A stretch of 64,000 nt of DNA, taken from Pseudomonas mandelii (GTDB lineage: Bacteria; Pseudomonadota; Gammaproteobacteria; Pseudomonadales; Pseudomonadaceae). This document shows positions 43,501 to 51,437 of this stretch, in pieces. Location of the stretch: assembly GCF_006438925.1 (NCBI RefSeq), contig NZ_RCZA01000015.1:1-64000 (forward strand). The letters run 5' to 3'. The notes under the pieces are model-generated. The model ran no database searches, was not told the DNA's origin, and worked only from the letters and a program-made list of their open reading frames with translations. Both the position numbers and the translations under genes were made by a program. Position 1 is the stretch's first letter; each line of letters starts with the position of its first letter.

Positions 43501-44649
43501 GCCATCCTGGGTTTGACCGGTTTCAAGGCCGGTTTGTGCGCCTGGTACCTGGGTGGTCGGCTGCTGCTCGCTGAAATGGGGCACGGCAAAGAAGTACGGT
43601 TGCTGAGTATTACTCCAGACAATCAGGCCACCTGGCTGTTTGATCTTTCAACCGGCAAGATTGTCCGTCAGGGTTTTATCGATCCAGCCCACTTGAGCAC
43701 GGCATTTGCCCAGGGAACGAAACTGTTACAGGCGGAGGCATTGCCAGCCCCGACGCAGGAATGGGCGAGCTGGACCTTTAGCGACGTAACGGTGGAAGGC
43801 TCTGGCCTGAGGGCAACGACGCTTGAAGGTGTGGAGGTGGATTTACAGTACAACGAACCGGTACGGATTACGGGCGTTGACAGCCATTGGGTCGCTGCAC
43901 TGGAAGGTGAATTGAGTGAGGGCCTGGCGGCGCTGGTGAACGAACATCGATGCGCCGATTTTCTGTCCTTCAAAGACCCTGACTACCAACAGTGGTACGT
44001 AGTCCGGACCGGGCGGTTGATCCGCATTCCGAAGGGCACTATTGCTGCGCAATTCACGCTCGTCGGCACCCAGCATCAAACCAATGTGATGCTGCATGAC
44101 CGCAGGGATGGTTTTTTGCACACCTATCCGCAAAACAACAGGGTCGGGCCGCTCGACTATGTCCAGCGAAACGCCGAAGTACTGGTGGTCGAGGGAGCGA
44201 AAACGCGTACGGACCTGCTCCCGTTGATTGCCGATGATGTCAGCATCCTGGTGCTCAAACTGGGTCAAGGTTCAACGACCTTTCGGCTTACCAGAGCCGC
44301 GTGGTTGAAACTTGAATCGGTCATTGTCGATTGCCGCCATTCGCTCGACCACTCGCCCTCGGTTCCGGGAAAACTGATCTGGGATATCGTGGTTGCGGAT
44401 CAGTTGTGGGCGAGCCGGGTCGATGAGCACTTGGTGATTGTGGATTCGGACAGCGGACACAGCTTGATCTTTCGCGACGTGTTCTCGACCGATGTTGTTT
44501 TGCAACGAAACGTATTTCTGGCGATGAGCGGCTATCAGTCCTTTGCGGTGTCAACACTGGTGAGTGCCCTGGCCGGGAGGGGCAGCGCGAGCAGTGTGTT
44601 ACTCAAAGATATTTTGCCCATCGCAATAGTTGAAAAAACAGAAGGTTGA
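37576..44649 (+). CDS. Giant glycosyltransferase toxin: clostridial-toxin / LifA-like
   Basis: 2357 residues with a TTG start, chosen because TAGGGAA sits six bases upstream and no ATG is near. A large-clostridial-toxin-type glycosyltransferase lies at about 115-560: NLHFVWLGG (Trp131), the SDIVRAEAL helix, the DXD motif Asp314-Val-Asp316 in GGSYADVDYLP, and YLTGP near 512-515. Next is a C58-like protease triad: Cys851 (GRCYPLA), His938 (DNHSMLV) and Asp957 (LLYDPN). A long glycine/alanine-rich hydrophobic stretch near 1286-1326 resembles the pore-forming region of TcdB. The last 1000 residues are beta-rich and not recognised. It probably modifies a host protein with a sugar after entering cells. 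No secretion gene or chaperone is adjacent. Confidence 0.82.
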   Translation: MSNSHLDVPPVGEYVKFVNLFKVKELEQALLSYKGTAEYDAAFRYYSGCIDLLDSPRMLEPLGLLKQALASFVAPVGRARRTTESLPPQSAAPGVADIYERLEGFEARLSNDAQQLQTPKTNVPDNLHFVWLGGGMGDIQRDYINIWKQTLAGQGYTLKLWYDSDALLAYETNRIIVEAAKADAMLNGGQASRNAIELGDKYEERVIALKQQMFAHINKAVERGESADNARIDLLVRAYSQDEGRLKVLREKNRQSLLSLKEGAIVLRDLATEPTPLYLQDIYEREISLRGNFAAASDIVRAEALVADGGSYADVDYLPALLENLGGVDISRFGSDARLGVLQLILDHSPEWMPGRQVIRSKYTNYFEQIPLEHREALENFAKSRPDISSVFRRPVERQVRPDGLRAVAVQSTLSNAFLMAHPGSAMLKAVLDRFRFNYEVVDATARLAIERKVALTDAQAVSNIAEEVLEKTFGPLHELGDEEIAVRFLAEAAAAYYSDGIRPQSEVTIYLTGPAAMRDGLADYEKRHFTPRGAEASRAEVAIPPIATVNLATEEELDHSWKENESDTAQWLDREKQRWEAGKFKTRYAGDVTQLLKYQSIDFEEGWPVIEGHHVLITDLLQQLADDLGEPFRQAMSQRHNGSVTFEKPLSLSFDDRQAIIAQDASIRPPASLLDAATQNLSVDELLSQVAKDPLLTVKLNPLQRLLLGGLLGVNALDNQHFDAASATLENLANTMSELGVIHRYGAIEREIFKQSRPAFLAGLTGASNPSVALSETSVELKKQALERPLTLLEWGRSVARIQHVAKLEYRDRISERIGEVLESFEHGSFKMVPQDLLLEGAGDRVAGRCYPLALAMAAALHKGNKAANTLRERFYLAVTEPEAADSKAFVSMIEELRDAPVNGIGTPLMRSDLAQVVAILEEKTASTTVMLNSDNHSMLVAKIFEGERSNYLLYDPNLGIFEIVTSLAFSDALTHYFLRKKMAMHYAAFGDAQRPTFDLIELDGAKLNKIVLASGIEVSSLSEPGALPEQMLPKLRQRVASARGQSLVNNAALGSSLLELDAHWWGGQIAQATRQLQEQHGLASDSVALFETLEITPTGEYKISLVNTDAGQTIERVTTSDQRFLRIKNFLSETFHSLAARPRAPVNPLDPTDAGSVHTLNAGFTVQALMNVLRRHESAASGGDKALTTAIRLHAYVNYAQLAHGNVVDVIGVIKLVRQALDDEKLIARTSAPLVQKALGHIANEGVGTVLGLVNVGFDIYQLSHATNDVERAQFGTQLAFDSASAVVGAAGLGAALAGAGTVAAVLGGAGVILGGLAVGVTALAEGFATIAEEAKEVALFFDGLEKAYLQGGYHLDKAANAWFAHPSLVFTGVDLHASTVHFDSPKLFPLRDHFGVPDYDVDYDRAVDIRQGLGLPDSARFSPQAGQTIVLPCTPRTFYGYQYKLLPFVTFRHAGGYDTARRLEKKNEQGQWQFLFSFYSFPGEYVVNRLYPVYQPTVFNVRLDNVQRSLAVPALPKAWHGLVSYRVEGAGAQCSVLLNPGVSLELAAPGHIAMQWVLLTPWLVEADIRIEAGGRLVSGTVDVTFSGSGVHHVLLKLSNNKIVRVDLVARQLEVVEEEANPALGEQALLDHFKSLAREHRLAMPYTPVHNFVVPFEKPDEPRTVAAYYDSAQDRFLYIRDPKVLMSDEVMLGAVVEGSAYFYHPDDFYVWQVDAITGTLVQRYRLNAKEGQAIVRCEAVTNGGIQIVQQLTGKDGLRDELTYVIHDRAVLLSSITRGQDPALQAVLEADTLTDWKQVLGDYHLPAESAHKVNWRPGALVSICWQIDAESRDMVWVRSSDGLIIRAPARRHHARGWADSIKALNDLVLIAPAGVEGEVFVTYDKLHQRLMCQQRSMVEGRAQWSSSNISPPGLKNVVAVERDYLVLSDSGLFFNIMPDGNLRLGGLTEHWFKDQTQWWSALATVALQYPVSSFAILGLTGFKAGLCAWYLGGRLLLAEMGHGKEVRLLSITPDNQATWLFDLSTGKIVRQGFIDPAHLSTAFAQGTKLLQAEALPAPTQEWASWTFSDVTVEGSGLRATTLEGVEVDLQYNEPVRITGVDSHWVAALEGELSEGLAALVNEHRCADFLSFKDPDYQQWYVVRTGRLIRIPKGTIAAQFTLVGTQHQTNVMLHDRRDGFLHTYPQNNRVGPLDYVQRNAEVLVVEGAKTRTDLLPLIADDVSILVLKLGQGSTTFRLTRAAWLKLESVIVDCRHSLDHSPSVPGKLIWDIVVADQLWASRVDEHLVIVDSDSGHSLIFRDVFSTDVVLQRNVFLAMSGYQSFAVSTLVSALAGRGSASSVLLKDILPIAIVEKTEG

Positions 44650-44653
44650 GTTC

Positions 44654-44708
44654 TGACAGCCACTGACACATTGAGTCTGTTCGATGTGTCAGTGGCTGTC
44701 GGCTCTTT
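44654..44708 (+). terminator. Strong rho-independent terminator after the toxin gene
   Basis: A perfect 17-bp stem, GACAGCCACTGACACAT with its complement, spans a 12-base loop, followed by GGCTCTTTTTC. It begins six bases after the stop and isolates the toxin gene from the convergent marC gene. Confidence 0.93.
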
Positions 44709-44759
44709 TTCATAAGGACGAGGACAGGCAGCTCGCCACGCTAATGACGAAGGTGGGCG

Positions 44760-45356
44760 TCACGGAACCAGATAGCCCTTCACCCCGGTAAAGATGATCT
44801 GCGCCGCCAATGCGCACACAAACAACCCCATCAACCGACTGACAATTTGCAACCCCTGATCGCCGAGAATGCGTTCAATGCGATTGGACAGATAAAGCAC
44901 CACGCCGACGGTGAAACTGGCCAGGGCAATACTGAGAATGGCCGTGAGTTTGTCGTCCCAATGAGGCTGACTCACGCCCATCACCAGCAAGGCGCCGATG
45001 GTGCCCGGGCCGACCGTCAGGGGAATGGTCAGGGGGACGATGGTCACGTCCTGCTGCACGTTGTCGGTTTGCACCGCCGACTTGCCTTGAGCCATGCCCA
45101 GCGCCGAGATGAACAACACACTGCCGGCGCCGATGCGGAACGCGTCCACGGTGATGCCGAAGACACTGAAAATCACTCGCCCGAACAGGTACAGCAAGAC
45201 GCTGGAGACCAGGGTGGCTGTCGCCACTTTCCAGGCCAGTCGACGTTGTTCCTTGCGCGAATAACCACGGGTCAGACTGATGAAGCAGGACAATACGAAG
45301 AACGGGCTGTAGAGCACCAGCATCTTCAGGTAAACGCTGAACAACACGTGGAGCAT
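44760..45356 (-). CDS. MarC-family inner-membrane protein
   Basis: 198 residues with six hydrophobic segments. The family signature is visible in IPLTIPLTVGPGTIGALLV (near 110-130). The family (MarC/NAAT-like) has uncertain transport function, and the old link to multiple antibiotic resistance has not held up. It is monocistronic by spacing and converges with the toxin gene. Confidence 0.9.
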   Translation of the reverse strand: MLHVLFSVYLKMLVLYSPFFVLSCFISLTRGYSRKEQRRLAWKVATATLVSSVLLYLFGRVIFSVFGITVDAFRIGAGSVLFISALGMAQGKSAVQTDNVQQDVTIVPLTIPLTVGPGTIGALLVMGVSQPHWDDKLTAILSIALASFTVGVVLYLSNRIERILGDQGLQIVSRLMGLFVCALAAQIIFTGVKGYLVP

Positions 45357-45420
45357 GGTGCAAGCTCACTGGCGAGGGAAGTCGAGGGGGAGTCTATCAG
45401 GCGCTGCGGGGTCTGTCGGC

Positions 45421-48198
45421 TCAGGACGTTTGAGTCGCTGCCCGGATCTGCTGATCACGCTGGGCCACCCAATGCTCGATCAGGTCGCGCAGCTGCGACA
45501 ACTCGACCGGTTTGGCCATATGCCCGTCCATGCCGGCCTGGCGCGCGCGCTCTTTGTGTTCGGCGAGAATGTGCGCAGTCAACGCCACCACCGGCGTGCG
45601 AATCCGCTGATTACCGACTTCCCAGGCACGCAATTGCTGAGTCGCGGAGAAGCCGTCGAGAATCGGCATTTCGCAGTCCATCAGGACCAGGTCATAACGC
45701 TGGGCTTTCATCGCCTGCAAGGCTTCTTCGCCATTGCTGGCGGTGTCCGGTTGCAGGTTGAGCTTGCCTAGCATGCCGCGAATCACCTTGGTCGAGATGC
45801 TGTTGTCTTCGGCCACCAGGATGCGGAAATCGCTTGGCACCTTCACCGGTAAGGTCGGGCCGGTGGGCAGGTGCTGCGAGATGGAGAGGCCCTTGTTTCG
45901 CTGGTTCAGCTCGTCGGCCAGCGTCGTCTTGAGGGTATAGCCGGCCACCGGTTTGGCGAGGATGCGTTTGATCCCCGAGTTGCGCGCGATGATCTTGCTG
46001 GGCGCATTGCTGATGCCGGTGAGCATGATCAGCAGGATGTCGTGGTTCAGGCTCGGGTCTTCCTTGATCTTGGCGGCCAGTTGCATGCCGGTCATGCCGG
46101 GCATGTTCTGGTCCAGCAGGACCACGTCGAAGTAATCGCGCAAGTGAGCCTTGGTCCGCAGCAGCGCCAGCGCTTCCTTGCCGGACGCTACGGCACTGAC
46201 ATTCAGGCCCCAGGCGGTGCACTGTTGCACCAGCACTTTGCGACACGTGTCGTTATCGTCCACCACCAATACCCGTGCACCCTGCAGGGGGCCATCAAGG
46301 TCAGAAGTCGGGTGTTCGAGGCGGTCAGGGTCCAGCGGCAGGGTCAGCCACAAGGTGCTGCCCTGATTGGCGCCGCTCTTGATCCCGAACTCCCCTTGCA
46401 TCAAGCGAATCAGCTGACGGGCGATAACCAACCCCAGATTGCCTCCCAAACGGGTGGCCGAGAGGAAGTGCTTGCTGTGCAGTTCGGCGTGCATCAATGC
46501 ATCGCGTTCTTCGGCGTCCATCGGCTCACCGCTGTCCTGCACGGCAATGCGCAAGCGCGGTTTGACACTGCGCTCATCGAGCGCGACGACGATCAGGATT
46601 TCGCCTTCGTCGGTTTTCTTCAGGGCGTTTTCCAGCAGGCTCAGCAGGGTCTGGCGCAGGCGAGTCGGGTCACCGCTGATGACGCGCGGCACTTGCGGCT
46701 GGATAAAGCTGATCAGCTCGACGTTCTGCTGTTCGGCCTTGGCGCGGAAGATGCTCAGACAATCTTCGATCAGTGCGTTGAGGTCGAACTGCACATCGTC
46801 CAGTTCGATCTGCCCGGATTCGAGCTTGGAGATGTCGAGAATCTCGTTGATCAGTGTCAGCAGTTCGTTGCCGGCACTGTGGATGGTCTGCACATAGTCG
46901 CGCTGCTTGACCGAGAGCGGCGTGCCCAGCAGCAGCTCGGTCATGCCCAGCACGCCATTCATCGGGGTGCGGATTTCGTGGCTGATTTTTGCCAGGAATT
47001 CGGCCTTGGCGTTGATCTCGGCATTGCTGGCGGCCAGGTCGCGGCTGACGCTGAAACGGTCTTCGGTGATGCTGCGCTGACGTTCGCTCAGCGCAATGCT
47101 CATCAACACGCCGCTGATGCAGATCAACCCCAGCAGGGTCATGATCAAGCCCTGCGGTGCGACCAGGGTCAATCCCAGCAGTGCCGGCAACATGATCAGA
47201 GTGCCAATGTTGAACACCACCATCGCCGCGACGAACAGGCGCGCCGGGCGATAACCTTTTTGCCAGTGATAGGCGCTGACGAACAACATGCTCAGGCCTG
47301 CCAGCGCGACCAGGGCATAGGTCATGATGTTCAGCGGCAGCGTGTTGACGAACAACAGCAGCAAGCTGCAGACCACGATGAACAGAATGTCCCCCATCAG
47401 TAGCTTGTTCAGTGGGTGCGGGCCGAGTGGGGCGAAGAAGCGATAGGCGAACATCAGGCCGCACGGCGCCGTCAGCAGCAAGGCGAAGTAGGCGCCGGGT
47501 GTTTGCACCGCATGCCAGTTCGGCAGCCAGGGCCCTGCCAGATTCAGCAACAGCAACAGGCTGAGCATCAACAATGCTTCACATCCGGCCAGCCAGAAAC
47601 TGCTGCGTGAGCGGGTATAGGCGTAGCGGACGAGGCTGTAAAGGATCAACATCCCGAGGCAACCGAACAACAGTCCGTAGATCAGCGTCTGATTCTGATT
47701 GGCCGCGGTCATGACCGCTGACTGCAGGGTGATGTAAGGCCTCAGCTGATGGTCGGAGACCAGTCGCAGGTAAACATCGAGAGGTTTTTCGTTTTGCGGC
47801 AGCGGCAACATGAAGTCGCTGTTGGGCAGCGGCCGTTCAGCCTGGGGCTGGCCGGTGCCGGTGTTCTGTTGCTCGATCAGCGTGTCGCCGTCCAGCACAT
47901 ACAGATTGAGGTGCGACAGATCGGGCGCGAATACCCGCAGCAACTGTTCATGCTTGCCGGGAGCGAGTCTGAAGCGCAGCCATAACGCACCATCGGGTTC
48001 GGCGGCGGTGAGGCGGTCGAGTTCAATGGGGCTGAATTGATTGGTGTAGCGAGCGGAACGGATGTCGCTGAGCTGCAGGTCACCCTGTTCGTCGAGCAAT
48101 ACCGCCCAGCCACTGCCTTGCGCGGCCTGGGCCGGGAGCATGCAGAGCAAGGTCAGCAGAGTGACGGTGAAACCTATGGCAATCCTGAGCCAGCGCAC
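45421..48198 (-). CDS. retS: Hybrid sensor kinase RetS
   Basis: 925 residues. A signal peptide is followed by a periplasmic 7TMR-DISMED2 domain (about 30-165), seven membrane helices (about 185-385), a histidine kinase (His407 in SHEIRTP; G-box LGGNLGLVIARQ), and two receiver domains (phospho-acceptors Asp696 and Asp841). This architecture and the adjacent purD-purH-fis identify RetS by recalled synteny with P. aeruginosa PA4856. RetS restrains GacS and so holds back sRNA-driven biofilm and secretion switching. No other Gac gene is here. Confidence 0.92.
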   Translation of the reverse strand: MRWLRIAIGFTVTLLTLLCMLPAQAAQGSGWAVLLDEQGDLQLSDIRSARYTNQFSPIELDRLTAAEPDGALWLRFRLAPGKHEQLLRVFAPDLSHLNLYVLDGDTLIEQQNTGTGQPQAERPLPNSDFMLPLPQNEKPLDVYLRLVSDHQLRPYITLQSAVMTAANQNQTLIYGLLFGCLGMLILYSLVRYAYTRSRSSFWLAGCEALLMLSLLLLLNLAGPWLPNWHAVQTPGAYFALLLTAPCGLMFAYRFFAPLGPHPLNKLLMGDILFIVVCSLLLLFVNTLPLNIMTYALVALAGLSMLFVSAYHWQKGYRPARLFVAAMVVFNIGTLIMLPALLGLTLVAPQGLIMTLLGLICISGVLMSIALSERQRSITEDRFSVSRDLAASNAEINAKAEFLAKISHEIRTPMNGVLGMTELLLGTPLSVKQRDYVQTIHSAGNELLTLINEILDISKLESGQIELDDVQFDLNALIEDCLSIFRAKAEQQNVELISFIQPQVPRVISGDPTRLRQTLLSLLENALKKTDEGEILIVVALDERSVKPRLRIAVQDSGEPMDAEERDALMHAELHSKHFLSATRLGGNLGLVIARQLIRLMQGEFGIKSGANQGSTLWLTLPLDPDRLEHPTSDLDGPLQGARVLVVDDNDTCRKVLVQQCTAWGLNVSAVASGKEALALLRTKAHLRDYFDVVLLDQNMPGMTGMQLAAKIKEDPSLNHDILLIMLTGISNAPSKIIARNSGIKRILAKPVAGYTLKTTLADELNQRNKGLSISQHLPTGPTLPVKVPSDFRILVAEDNSISTKVIRGMLGKLNLQPDTASNGEEALQAMKAQRYDLVLMDCEMPILDGFSATQQLRAWEVGNQRIRTPVVALTAHILAEHKERARQAGMDGHMAKPVELSQLRDLIEHWVAQRDQQIRAATQTS

Positions 48199-48297
48199 GG
48201 CGAAATCCCTTCGTAGGTTGATGCCAGAATATAACTATGCGCGGCGCCGGAATAGTCCGGCAAGGGCCCGAAGCCCTTGCCTGGCCGAATGGCGTTC

Positions 48298-49593
48298 TTA
48301 TTCCTGATTTTCGCCACGCTCGCGGGCAATGGCACGGTAGCCAATGTCCTTGCGATAGAAACAGCCTTCCCAGTCAATTTTGGCCGCTAGCTTGTAAGCC
48401 TGCTGCTGAGCGGCATCGACGCTGGCACCCATTGCCGTGGCGCAGAGTACCCGACCGCCGGCCGTCACCACTTGACCGTCCTTGAGTGCAGTGCCAGCGT
48501 GGAAGACTTTGCCTTCCAGTGCTGCAGCTGCATCGAGACCGTTGATGGCAACGCCTTTGGCGTAGTCACCTGGATAGCCGCCAGCCGCCAGCACGATGCC
48601 GACGCTCGGACGCGGATCCCATTGTGCTTCGACCTTGTCCAGGGCTTGCGCCAGGGCCGCTTCGACCAGCAACACCAGGCTCGACTGCAAACGCAGCATC
48701 ACCGGTTGGGTCTCAGGGTCGCCGAAACGGCAGTTGAATTCGATGACTTTTGGGTTACCAGCTTTGTCGATCATCAGGCCGGCATATAGGAAACCCGTGT
48801 AAACGTTGCCTTCATCGGCCATGCCGCGCACGGTCGGCCAGATCACCAGGTCCATGACGCGCTTGTGCACGTCAGCGGTCACGACCGGGGCAGGGGAGTA
48901 GGCACCCATGCCGCCAGTGTTCGGACCGGTGTCGCCGTCGCCGACGCGTTTGTGATCCTGGCTGGTGGCCATCGGCAATACGTTCTTGCCGTCGACCATG
49001 ACGATGAAGCTGGCTTCTTCGCCGTCCAGGAACTCTTCGATCACTACGCGCGAGCCTGCGTCGCCGAATGCGTTGCCCGCGAGCATGTCGCGTACGGCGT
49101 CTTCGGCTTCGGTCAGCGTCATGGCAACGATCACGCCTTTACCGGCGGCCAGGCCATCGGCCTTGATCACGATCGGTGCGCCTTTTTCACGCAGATAAGC
49201 CAGGGCAGGCTCGATCTCGGTGAAGTTCTGGTAGTCGGCGGTCGGGATCTTGTGGCGCGCTAGGAAATCCTTGGTGAAGGCTTTCGAACCTTCCAGCTGA
49301 GCAGCGCCAGCGGTCGGACCGAAGCAGTCCAGGCCACGGGAGCGGAACAGATCGACGACACCAGCGACCAGCGGCACTTCCGGGCCGACGATGGTCAGGG
49401 AAACATTCTTCTCGGCGAAGTCTGCCAGCTGTTCGAGTGCCAGCACGTCGATAGCGACGTTCTCGCACTTGGCTTCAATGGCGGTGCCGGCGTTGCCCGG
49501 AGCCACGAAAACTTTCTGCACACGCGGATCCTGAGCCACTTTCCAGGCCAGGGCGTGTTCACGGCCACCGCTGCCAATGATCAAAACATTCAT
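48298..49593 (-). CDS. purD: Phosphoribosylamine-glycine ligase
   Basis: 431 residues, normal length. It joins glycine to phosphoribosylamine with ATP in step two of purine synthesis. Typical features are the N-terminal LIIGSGGREHALAW, the ATP-grasp loop VIKADGLAAGKGV, and EFNCRFGDPETQ near 290. It follows purH across a gap holding a REPIN. Confidence 0.98.
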   Translation of the reverse strand: MNVLIIGSGGREHALAWKVAQDPRVQKVFVAPGNAGTAIEAKCENVAIDVLALEQLADFAEKNVSLTIVGPEVPLVAGVVDLFRSRGLDCFGPTAGAAQLEGSKAFTKDFLARHKIPTADYQNFTEIEPALAYLREKGAPIVIKADGLAAGKGVIVAMTLTEAEDAVRDMLAGNAFGDAGSRVVIEEFLDGEEASFIVMVDGKNVLPMATSQDHKRVGDGDTGPNTGGMGAYSPAPVVTADVHKRVMDLVIWPTVRGMADEGNVYTGFLYAGLMIDKAGNPKVIEFNCRFGDPETQPVMLRLQSSLVLLVEAALAQALDKVEAQWDPRPSVGIVLAAGGYPGDYAKGVAINGLDAAAALEGKVFHAGTALKDGQVVTAGGRVLCATAMGASVDAAQQQAYKLAAKIDWEGCFYRKDIGYRAIARERGENQE

Positions 49594-49645
49594 TTCAAAA
49601 ACCTCGGATGACGCTAATTCTGTGGAGCACCGCAGAGATGCTTTT

Positions 49646-49736
49646 CTGTGGGAGCGAGCCTGCTCGCGAAAGCGGTGTGTCAGTCAACATCTACGTCACT
49701 GGCAAATTGCATTCGCGAGCAGGCTCGCTCCCACAG
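49646..49736. repeat. REPIN-like palindrome between purH and purD
   Basis: Perfect 25-base arms (CTGTGGGAGCGAGCCTGCTC...) around about 41 bases. Same family as 25576-25639 and 59713-59776. It fills the space between the two purine genes. Confidence 0.9.
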
Positions 49737-49748
49737 TTAATCGTCGTA

Positions 49749-51356
49749 TCAGTGACGGAAGTGGCGCATGCCAGTAAAGACCATCGCGATGCCAGCCTCG
49801 TCGGCTGCAGCAATCACTTCGTTATCACGCATCGAGCCGCCTGGCTGGATCACCGCAGTGATACCGACCTTGGCCGCGTTGTCGATGCCGTCGCGGAACG
49901 GGAAGAACGCATCGGATGCCATGACCGCACCCTGCACTTGCAAACCAGCGTGTTCAGCCTTGATCGCAGCAATACGGGCAGAGTTCACGCGGCTCATCTG
50001 GCCAGCGCCGACACCGATGGTCTGACGGTTCTTGGCGTAGACGATAGCGTTGGACTTAACGTATTTGGCGACTTTCCAGGCGAAGATCAGGTCGTGGATC
50101 TCTTGCTCGGTCGGGGCACGTTTGGTCACGACTTTCAGGTCGTCGGCACCGATCATGCCGATGTCGCGGCTCTGCACCAGCAGGCCACCGTTGACGCGTT
50201 TGTAGTCCCACGCAGCGGCGCGATCAGCCGACCACTCGCCGCAGGCCAGCAGGCGCACGTTGGCTTTGGCCGCCACGATGGCGCGAGCTTCTTCGCTGAC
50301 GGACGGGGCGATGATCACTTCGACGAACTGACGCTCGACGATGGCCTTGGCGGTTTCAGCATCCAGCTCGCGGTTGAAGGCGATGATGCCGCCGAACGCC
50401 GACTCGGTGTCGGTGGCGTAGGCCAGTTCGTAAGCCTGGCGGATACCGCCTTCGGCATCCGGGCTCACGGCTACGCCGCACGGGTTGGCGTGCTTGACGA
50501 TCACGCAGGCCGGTTTGACGAAGCTCTTCACACATTCCAGCGCGGCGTCGGTGTCGGCCACGTTGTTGTACGACAGCTCTTTGCCTTGCAGTTGGGTGGC
50601 GGTGGCGATACCGACTTCGGCCGGTTTGGCTTCAACGTAGAACGCCGCGCTCTGGTGCGGGTTCTCGCCGTAGCGCATTTCCTGAGCCTTGACGAACTGG
50701 CTGTTGAAAGTGCGCGGGAACTCGCTGCGACCGGAGGTCGAGAGGGTGTCAGCCGCCTGGTTCACGGTGCCCATGTAGTTGGCGATCATGCCGTCATAGG
50801 CGGCAGTGTGTTCGAAGGCCTTGAGCATCAGGTCGAAACGCTGAGCGTAAGTCAGGCCGCCGGCCTTGAGGCTTTCAAGGACGCTGGCGTAGTCGCTGGC
50901 ATTCACCACGATGGCCACGTCTTTGTGGTTTTTTGCCGCCGAGCGGACCATGGTCGGGCCGCCGATATCGATGTTCTCGATCGCGGTCGGCAGGTCGCAG
51001 CCTGGTTTGTTGATGGTAGCTTCGAACGGGTACAGGTTGACCGCTACCAGGTCGATCGGCTTGATGCCGTGCTCGTTCATGATGGCGTCGTCGATACCGC
51101 GACGACCGAGGATCCCGCCGTGGATTTTCGGATGCAGGGTTTTTACCCGGCCGTCCATCATTTCTGCGAAACCGGTGTAATCCGCGACTTCCACTGCGGC
51201 AACACCGTTGTCGCGCAGCAGCTTGAACGTTCCGCCGGTGGAGAGGATCTCGACGCCCAGGGCTTCGAGCTCTTTGGCGAATTCGAGGATCCCGGTCTTG
51301 TCGGAAACGCTGATCAAGGCGCGGCGGATCGGCAGGCGGGTAGTCTGGTCGGTCAT
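49749..51356 (-). CDS. purH: Bifunctional AICAR transformylase / IMP cyclohydrolase
   Basis: 535 residues from the ATG giving MTDQTTRLPIRRAL, the standard length. It carries out the last two steps of IMP synthesis. The N-terminal cyclohydrolase domain (ALISVSDKTGILEFA, STGGTFKLL, GRVKTLHPKIHGG) precedes the transformylase domain. The lysine-histidine pair is in VIVKHANPCG. It lies downstream of fis and its terminator. Confidence 0.98.
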   Translation of the reverse strand: MTDQTTRLPIRRALISVSDKTGILEFAKELEALGVEILSTGGTFKLLRDNGVAAVEVADYTGFAEMMDGRVKTLHPKIHGGILGRRGIDDAIMNEHGIKPIDLVAVNLYPFEATINKPGCDLPTAIENIDIGGPTMVRSAAKNHKDVAIVVNASDYASVLESLKAGGLTYAQRFDLMLKAFEHTAAYDGMIANYMGTVNQAADTLSTSGRSEFPRTFNSQFVKAQEMRYGENPHQSAAFYVEAKPAEVGIATATQLQGKELSYNNVADTDAALECVKSFVKPACVIVKHANPCGVAVSPDAEGGIRQAYELAYATDTESAFGGIIAFNRELDAETAKAIVERQFVEVIIAPSVSEEARAIVAAKANVRLLACGEWSADRAAAWDYKRVNGGLLVQSRDIGMIGADDLKVVTKRAPTEQEIHDLIFAWKVAKYVKSNAIVYAKNRQTIGVGAGQMSRVNSARIAAIKAEHAGLQVQGAVMASDAFFPFRDGIDNAAKVGITAVIQPGGSMRDNEVIAAADEAGIAMVFTGMRHFRH

Positions 51357-51385
51357 TTCAATTTCCATCAAAAGCAAAGGAGTCA

Positions 51386-51421
51386 GCAAAAAAGGCGACC
51401 GTTTTTACGCGGGCGCCTTTC
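51386..51421 (-). terminator. Rho-independent terminator of fis
   Basis: On the - strand AAAGGCG pairs with CGCCTTT across 16 bases and is followed by more T. It sits 17 bases after the fis stop and overlaps the leader of purH, which therefore needs its own promoter or read-through. Confidence 0.85.
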
Positions 51422-51437
51422 TGGTTTGATTGAATGC

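Noticed and set aside
45871..47403. 510-codon open frame opposite retS
   Set aside because: No ribosome site or recognised domain; the - strand retS is complete and conserved in structure.
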